From the NCBI GenBank assembly GCA_023228285.1, contig JALOBM010000023.1:1-30211 (forward strand): DNA of 30,211 nt, in the 5' to 3' direction. Both the position numbers and the translations under genes were made by a program. Origin of the DNA: Candidatus Cloacimonadota bacterium. Its GTDB lineage: Bacteria; Cloacimonadota; Cloacimonadia; Cloacimonadales; Cloacimonadaceae. The notes below the pieces were generated by a model that saw only the letters and a list, made by a program, of their open reading frames with translations, made no database searches and had not been told where the DNA came from. Numbering within the stretch: position 1 is the first letter of the stretch; the number at the start of each line of letters is the position of its first letter. This document shows positions 25,417 through 30,211 of the stretch, piece by piece.

Positions 25417-26628
25417 CTACTCGTAGCGGAGTGCGTCTATGAGATTCAGGTTCGCAGCTTTCTTGGCAGGATACCATCCAAAGAAGATTCCTATAGCCAT
25501 GGAAAAACCGACTGAAAGAATGATGGACCACACGGTAACAGCGATATTCCAATCCATCACTTTGCTCACGATCTGCGCCGCGACAAAACCCAAAAGAATG
25601 CCAAAGAATCCTCCCAGTATGCTGATGGCCACTGCTTCGACAATAAATTGTAGCAACACGTCTCGTTTACCTGCGCCAACTGCTCTGCGAATACCGATTT
25701 CCTTTATTCTCTCGGTAACTGATACCAGCATAATGTTCATAATCCCAATACCGCCTACTAACAGAGATATTCCAGCTATGGAGGCAAGTAGAATAGTCAT
25801 GGTGTGAGAGACGCTATTTGCTGTTTCAGCTAAATCGGTCTGTGATTGAACCACGAATTCTTCGCTGGTGGTACCTCTGTGTCTGGCTTGAAGCAGATCC
25901 AGTATATCCTGTTGAAGGCGATTTATAGTCTCTCTGCTTACTGCAGATACCATTATAGTCATGTTTCTCCAACGGTGACCGAGTAATCTCTGATACACTG
26001 TAGTATAAGGAGCTAAAATGGTATCGTCCTGATCTTGACCCATTACGCTTTGCCCTTTTGCCGTAAGTACTCCGGTAACGGTGAAAGGGATATTGCGAAT
26101 GCGGATGATTTTCCCTACAGGATCGATATCTCCAAAAAGGTTATCGGCAACTGTTTTGCCAATAACACAGACTTTCGCACCGTTCTCTACATCTGAACCA
26201 TAAAATAGATCACCAGAGGAAGTTTGCATATCTCGGATGAAGAAATAGTCCGTATCCACACCCATCACTCCGGTTCTCCAATTATTGCCCTCATACTTCA
26301 GTTGTCCGAAAGTGTTGTAAACTGGAGAGGCATACAAGACTCCATCCAATTGATCTCGGATGGCATCCACATCGTCTACCGTGAGCAGGTTTCCCCCTCC
26401 GGCTGCTTGTCTCACTGCAGATTGACTAAAGTTTGAGAACACCATGATCACGTTTGTTCCCATGGAGTTTACCTGATCTTCCACGATCTTTTGGGCACCC
26501 TGTCCTATTGCCAGCATGGCGATTACAGCTGCTACACCGATGATGATACCCAGCATTGTCAAGAATGTGCGGGTTTTGTTTCGTGTGAGTGACTTCAGCG
26601 CAATGCGAATGATACCTAATATAGACAT
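25417..26628 (-). CDS. MacB-like ABC transporter permease
   Basis: Inner-membrane permease of a tripartite efflux pump. 403 residues: first helix at about 17-45 (TFLTMLGIIIGVAAVIAML), a large periplasmic domain (about 50-270), then three helices (about 280-305, 330-360, 370-395), which is the MacB/FtsX fold. ERIKEIGIRRAVGA, the coupling segment touching the ATPase, is visible after the second helix. In E. coli MacB the ATPase and permease are fused; here they are separate genes. ATG 26628 overlaps the ATPase stop (TGATG) and GAGGAGG lies just upstream. Last gene of the operon; I see no clear terminator after it. Confidence 0.94.
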   Translation of the reverse strand: MSILGIIRIALKSLTRNKTRTFLTMLGIIIGVAAVIAMLAIGQGAQKIVEDQVNSMGTNVIMVFSNFSQSAVRQAAGGGNLLTVDDVDAIRDQLDGVLYASPVYNTFGQLKYEGNNWRTGVMGVDTDYFFIRDMQTSSGDLFYGSDVENGAKVCVIGKTVADNLFGDIDPVGKIIRIRNIPFTVTGVLTAKGQSVMGQDQDDTILAPYTTVYQRLLGHRWRNMTIMVSAVSRETINRLQQDILDLLQARHRGTTSEEFVVQSQTDLAETANSVSHTMTILLASIAGISLLVGGIGIMNIMLVSVTERIKEIGIRRAVGAGKRDVLLQFIVEAVAISILGGFFGILLGFVAAQIVSKVMDWNIAVTVWSIILSVGFSMAIGIFFGWYPAKKAANLNLIDALRYE

Positions 26629-27377
26629 CAATCCTCCTCATCCAGCTTTGGTAATGTAAGAAGATCATCTGCAGCTATTCGAGGTTTAGGATTCACCCTA
26701 TCTGCTATAATCCTGCCATCCCGGAAAGTGATGTGACGGTGCGCATACTGGGCAATATCCGGTTCATGAGTAACTAGAACTACAGTTTTTCCTTGAGCGT
26801 GAAGCTCTTGGAACACAGCCATTACCTCTACGCTGGTGCGAGTATCCAGATTACCTGTGGGCTCATCCGCCAGGATAAAGGAAGGATCGTTTACTATTGC
26901 CCTGGCAATTGCGACACGCTGTTGCTGACCACCAGAAAGTTGATTGGGAAAGTGCTTTGCTCTATCGGCAATACCTACTATCTTCAACGCTTTCAAGGCT
27001 TTCTTATGTCGTTCCTGTAGGGAACATTTATTACAGTAGAGGAGAGGTAGCTCTACATTTTCCAGGGAAGTAGTGCGAGGAAGCAAGTAAAAGCTTTGGA
27101 ACACATATCCGATTTTTTGGTTTCGAATAACTGTGAGTTCATCATCATTCATTTGATGAACGGGGATATTGTCCAATATATACTCACCTTCGCTGGCTTT
27201 GTCCAGACAACCCAAGAGATTCATGAAAGTGGTTTTACCGCTTCCGCTCGCTCCCATGATAGCAATGAAATCTCCGTTCATTACTTCCAAATCCACACTG
27301 CGCAGCGCATGGACATGGATGTCTCCCATGATGTATGTTTTAGAGAGGGCTTTTGTGCTAAGCAGTATATCTTGCAT
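26628..27377 (-). CDS. MacB-like ABC transporter ATP-binding protein
   Basis: 249 residues, LolD/MacB-type ATPase. Walker [10 protein letters not shown] at 42-50, Q-loop in [10 protein letters not shown], signature LSGGQQQR at 147-154, Walker [13 protein letters not shown] with catalytic Glu172, and switch His in VTHEPDIA. All sites look intact. ATG 27377 overlaps the MacA-like gene's stop by one base (TAATG). It powers the permease encoded next. Confidence 0.95.
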   Translation of the reverse strand: MQDILLSTKALSKTYIMGDIHVHALRSVDLEVMNGDFIAIMGASGSGKTTFMNLLGCLDKASEGEYILDNIPVHQMNDDELTVIRNQKIGYVFQSFYLLPRTTSLENVELPLLYCNKCSLQERHKKALKALKIVGIADRAKHFPNQLSGGQQQRVAIARAIVNDPSFILADEPTGNLDTRTSVEVMAVFQELHAQGKTVVLVTHEPDIAQYAHRHITFRDGRIIADRVNPKPRIAADDLLTLPKLDEED

Positions 27378-28663
27378 TAGAATCTTCTCATTCCTGGACC
27401 AGAATTTACGTTTGCTTGTTTTGTATCGTTGTAAATGACGCCAGTTACCAATTTAGCATCTTTATCAATACCATCAATTAGCTCCACAAACGCTCCGTCC
27501 GATACTCCGGTTTTAACGGCAACTGGTTTTGGCTCATTGGAGTCCAATACCCACACAATGTTCATTCTTTCAGGGGATTTTGGGGTCATGGCGCTATTTG
27601 CTTTGGGATCCTTACCTTTTTGAGGTATTGCGGGAATAGCGTGCGTAGTAGCAACTTCACTTTTTTGTTTCTGCATGTATTCTTGTATGGCGTTCCTACC
27701 GGCGTTTAACAGTGCATCATCCCACTTTAGCCCAAATAACTCCCAAATCTCTTTGCTGGGGCGGAATCTGGTGGCGCTTTCCGGTATTCTATTCACGTTG
27801 TCACGGGAGTTTATAATGAAGGTGACATTGGTAGTCATTCCCGGCAGCAGCAATCTATCGGGATTTGTGGCATCAATGATAACACTGTAGGTCACCACAT
27901 TGGATTCTGTAGTGGGATTTAGTCTAATCTGCTGTACACTGCCTTCAAAGTGTTGATTGGGGTGAGCATCTACTGTGAATTCCACAGGCATACCCATGGT
28001 GATTTTGCCGATATCTGCTTCGTCCACACCTGCGGTAATCTGCATCTTGTCCAGATTGTTGGCAATGATGAATAAGGTTGGAGAGTTCAGGCTAGCAGCC
28101 ACGGTTTGGCCCTCATCAACTGCTCTGGAAACAATAATTCCATCTATAGGGCTGGTAATATGAGCGTTAGCGAGATTCTTTTCTGCTCGTTGCAAGCTAA
28201 GGCGGGCATTAGCAAGGTTTTGTTGGGCATTTTGTAATTTAAACCTTGCTTTCTTGAGGTCATATTCCGGACTCATGTTTCGTTCGAATAATTCACTTTG
28301 CAGGCTGTAGTCCAGTTCTGCTTCTTCCAGTGCGGTTTGGTTTATGGCAAGATCACCGCGGGCAGCTTCCAGAGAAGTGGCCAGGATTTCTGTATCTAGC
28401 TTTGCCAACAACTCTCCTTTTCGAACTGGATCGTTGTAATCTTTGTATAGCTTTTCAATTTTTCCGCTTACTTCGGTTCCAACGTTTACCAATACATAAG
28501 GGTTAATGGAGCCTATGGCGGTTACTACTTCTCGAACTGATCCCAGTGAGGGGCTATCCATACGCCACTCTGGTGCTAGTTTTGCTTTGCGATAGTGGTT
28601 CCAGAGGACAAACGTGCATATAATCAGAACCAGGATTATCACGTATTTGATGTACTTCTTCAT
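27377..28663 (-). CDS. MacA-like periplasmic adaptor (membrane fusion protein)
   Basis: Adaptor linking the inner-membrane pump to the outer-membrane channel. 428 residues: N-terminal membrane anchor (5-22), biotinyl-lipoyl half-motifs (about 60-92 and 168-190), helical hairpin (95-165), beta-barrel (about 205-290) and membrane-proximal domain (about 365-428). Residues about 302-367 are an extra Lys/Pro/Ala-rich segment, absent from E. coli MacA, interrupting the barrel-to-proximal-domain connection. The first codons lie 3 bases after the TolC-like gene's stop. Confidence 0.92.
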   Translation of the reverse strand: MKKYIKYVIILVLIICTFVLWNHYRKAKLAPEWRMDSPSLGSVREVVTAIGSINPYVLVNVGTEVSGKIEKLYKDYNDPVRKGELLAKLDTEILATSLEAARGDLAINQTALEEAELDYSLQSELFERNMSPEYDLKKARFKLQNAQQNLANARLSLQRAEKNLANAHITSPIDGIIVSRAVDEGQTVAASLNSPTLFIIANNLDKMQITAGVDEADIGKITMGMPVEFTVDAHPNQHFEGSVQQIRLNPTTESNVVTYSVIIDATNPDRLLLPGMTTNVTFIINSRDNVNRIPESATRFRPSKEIWELFGLKWDDALLNAGRNAIQEYMQKQKSEVATTHAIPAIPQKGKDPKANSAMTPKSPERMNIVWVLDSNEPKPVAVKTGVSDGAFVELIDGIDKDAKLVTGVIYNDTKQANVNSGPGMRRF

Positions 28664-28666
28664 TGT

Positions 28667-29911
28667 TTACCATTTACCCATGATTTTTTGCGATAGCAAG
28701 TGATTTAGTTCTTCTTGTTTTTGGATAATCTGATAGCGGTTAGCATTGTATTGTATGTCCGAATCAATGTATTCTGTGCGAGTTTTATCCAGTTCCAATA
28801 GTTGGATCATTCCCAATCTATAACGCTCTTCAGCGATGCGTATCTGTTCTTGAGATTGCTCCAACCTTTCCCGGTACAATTCATCCAAGCGTAACAAGTA
28901 CTCCAATTCTTGAATACTATTATCATAGTTACGCCGGGTTTGGTCTTTAATGTCCTCAATAGAAAGCAGAGTGCTTTGCTTATTTATCTTTTGGCGAGTG
29001 CTGCTTTCTTTGTTTGTAAAGAAGTTCCAGATGGAATAGGAGAGGTTTAGTCCAATTCCATGAACGGAGTTGTAGTTGTTCAGATCGAAGTCTTCACCGG
29101 ATACTCGGCGTGAGTATCCATAGGATAGAGATACTTTGGGCAGATAATCCAGGTTGCTTTGAGTAAGGTTGAGATCGTTCTTTTTCAAAGAGAACTCTAG
29201 TAATTTGATCTCAGTAATGCTATCTGTGTTATAGGGAGGGATGCTTTTATCTGTATCTGTTTCGATATCCGCTAAAGGATACCCTTCGTCTTGCATTTGC
29301 GCAAGCGAAAACAACTTCGCACGAGCATTAGCAATGGTGTTTTCCAATTGAATTATGCTTATATTGCTGTTCATCACAGCGATCTCACTTTGCTTCACTT
29401 CAAAGGGAGTGGTCTTGCCCAATTGCAGCAGAACCTGGCTTTGTTCGTAAACCCTAGTTTGTATTGCCAGGTTCTCCTCCAAAGCACTTTTCCTTTTTGT
29501 GGCAGAGAGGGTCTCCAGATAAGCTTGTATTACTTGATATGCATAATCCGAGTAGCTGCGTTCTAACTCCAGATTGGCGATTTTTGAGTCCACTTCAGCT
29601 TGCTTATAATTGAAGAAAGATGCGTCGTTCAAGCTGATGGACTTACTGATTTCAATTCCAGCAGAGCTGGTCAAACCGCTTTTGGGGGAGATGGGATCAA
29701 AATCTTGATTCAGCCCGGCGTTAAGCTCTGCATTTGGTAACAGATTCCACTTAGCAGAATTTAGTGAGCTTTTTGAGCTTGTATGGTTCAACTCTTGTTT
29801 GCGGATCTGAAAACTATTCTGCAAGCCATGGTCAATCATTTGATCAAGTGTGTATTCATTTGCTGCCAACAACACAGGCAGCAAACAAAGGAGGACAAGA
29901 TAACGTTTCAT
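28667..29911 (-). CDS. TolC-family outer-membrane efflux protein
   Basis: Outer-membrane channel of the tripartite efflux system. 414 residues: cleavable signal peptide (MKRYLVLLCLLPVLLA), then two related halves of long helices and short strands typical of the outer-membrane efflux family (AYLETLSATKRKSALEENL in the first half; YRERLEQSQEQIRIAEERY in the second, followed by GMIQLLELDKTRTEYID). GAGG lies 6 bases before the ATG. It is the first gene of the TolC-MacA-MacB operon; cargo is unknown. Confidence 0.94.
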   Translation of the reverse strand: MKRYLVLLCLLPVLLAANEYTLDQMIDHGLQNSFQIRKQELNHTSSKSSLNSAKWNLLPNAELNAGLNQDFDPISPKSGLTSSAGIEISKSISLNDASFFNYKQAEVDSKIANLELERSYSDYAYQVIQAYLETLSATKRKSALEENLAIQTRVYEQSQVLLQLGKTTPFEVKQSEIAVMNSNISIIQLENTIANARAKLFSLAQMQDEGYPLADIETDTDKSIPPYNTDSITEIKLLEFSLKKNDLNLTQSNLDYLPKVSLSYGYSRRVSGEDFDLNNYNSVHGIGLNLSYSIWNFFTNKESSTRQKINKQSTLLSIEDIKDQTRRNYDNSIQELEYLLRLDELYRERLEQSQEQIRIAEERYRLGMIQLLELDKTRTEYIDSDIQYNANRYQIIQKQEELNHLLSQKIMGKW

Positions 29912-30122
29912 TTTACCTCTTATATACTAGGTCTTCCCTGGTAGTCTTTCATATTACAAGTAAGCAGTTGCTTTCCTGCAGATTTTCTACAATTGTATGT
30001 GATGAGGTACAAAAGATACGAATGAGCTTATTTGTGCAAGAGAAAACTACCATAATATCTCAAAGGGGCTCTAAAGCAGTTTGTTTATATGTATACTAGT
30101 AGAGCGTTCATAAAACAATATA
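29912..30122. other. Intergenic region upstream of the efflux operon
   Basis: About 210 bases without a gene. It should hold the efflux operon promoter; on the minus strand TATATA and TAATAT boxes are seen near 29920-29955, but neither has a recognisable -35 at 16-18 bases. Confidence 0.5.
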
Positions 30123-30211
30123 TCATACTCTAATCTCATCCATCTTATATCTCCACCTGAACACGACAGGCGATTGATTTAGCTCATCAATACCTTTGTA
30201 GATTCGATCAA
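30123..30211 (-). CDS. Possible 3' end of a gene entering from the right edge
   Basis: On the minus strand a frame is open from the window edge to TGA 30125-30123. It covers 28 full codons and has a protein-like reading (DRIYKGIDELNQSPVVFRWR then YKMDEIRV). There is too little to identify it, and chance is possible. Confidence 0.35.
   Translation of the reverse strand, partial: DRIYKGIDELNQSPVVFRWRYKMDEIRV

Overview
This is a chromosomal stretch from a Gram-negative-type, probably anaerobic bacterium of moderate G+C. An outer-membrane TolC-like protein and a small predicted beta-barrel imply an outer membrane. The V-type ATPase gene order (E, DUF2764, A, B, D, I, K) is the compact arrangement known from Chlamydiae, and to my recollection also from Bacteroidetes, spirochaetes and Cloacimonadota. 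I lean towards a Cloacimonadota-like lineage, but the sequence does not prove it. No phage, insertion sequence, CRISPR or classic island is visible. It reads as an ordinary core-genome segment with a few unusual details.

Layout. 1-66 is the start of a minus-strand gene leaving the left edge. 336-7816 (minus) is the V-type ATPase operon, ending in a clear terminator. The rotor-ring subunit carries the complete sodium-binding residue set of the Enterococcus hirae ring at identical spacing, so a Na+-coupled enzyme is predicted. 7833-8005 holds a small broken reading frame just upstream of the operon. 8070-11573 (minus) encodes a heterodimeric ABC exporter pair. 11758-11835 (minus) is tRNA-Pro(CGG). 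11879-13629 (minus) is a DUF2089 regulator / DUF4097 two-gene operon. 14095-16056 (plus) is a soluble TPR histidine kinase. 16221-21236 (plus) is cmk-ispH-rpsA followed by a PAP2 phosphatase; a terminator hairpin lies inside the first codons of the PAP2 reading frame. 21310-21909 is lemA. 22679-24657 (plus) is mscS, a HAD phosphatase and yjbQ, tightly coupled. 24717-25244 (minus) is a secreted barrel-like protein. 25417-29911 (minus) is a TolC / MacA / MacB-ATPase / MacB-permease tripartite efflux operon. A 3' gene fragment may enter from the right edge.

Integrity. Three reading frames between about 4.2 and 8.3 kb (ntpB, the second ABC half-transporter and the small frame upstream of ntpE) each become continuous and family-like if one base is restored. 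Three single-base losses in 4 kb, two of them in genes that should be functional, look more like local consensus errors than gene decay, though real mutation cannot be excluded from sequence alone.

Other structure. Two intergenic regions 8.3 kb apart share a 39-base block (35 identical) forming one arm of an imperfect palindrome, probably a dispersed REP/MITE-like element. Perfect TTGACA -35 boxes occur upstream of the DUF2089 gene, the tRNA and the barrel gene, suggesting a conventional sigma-70-type -35 element in this organism.
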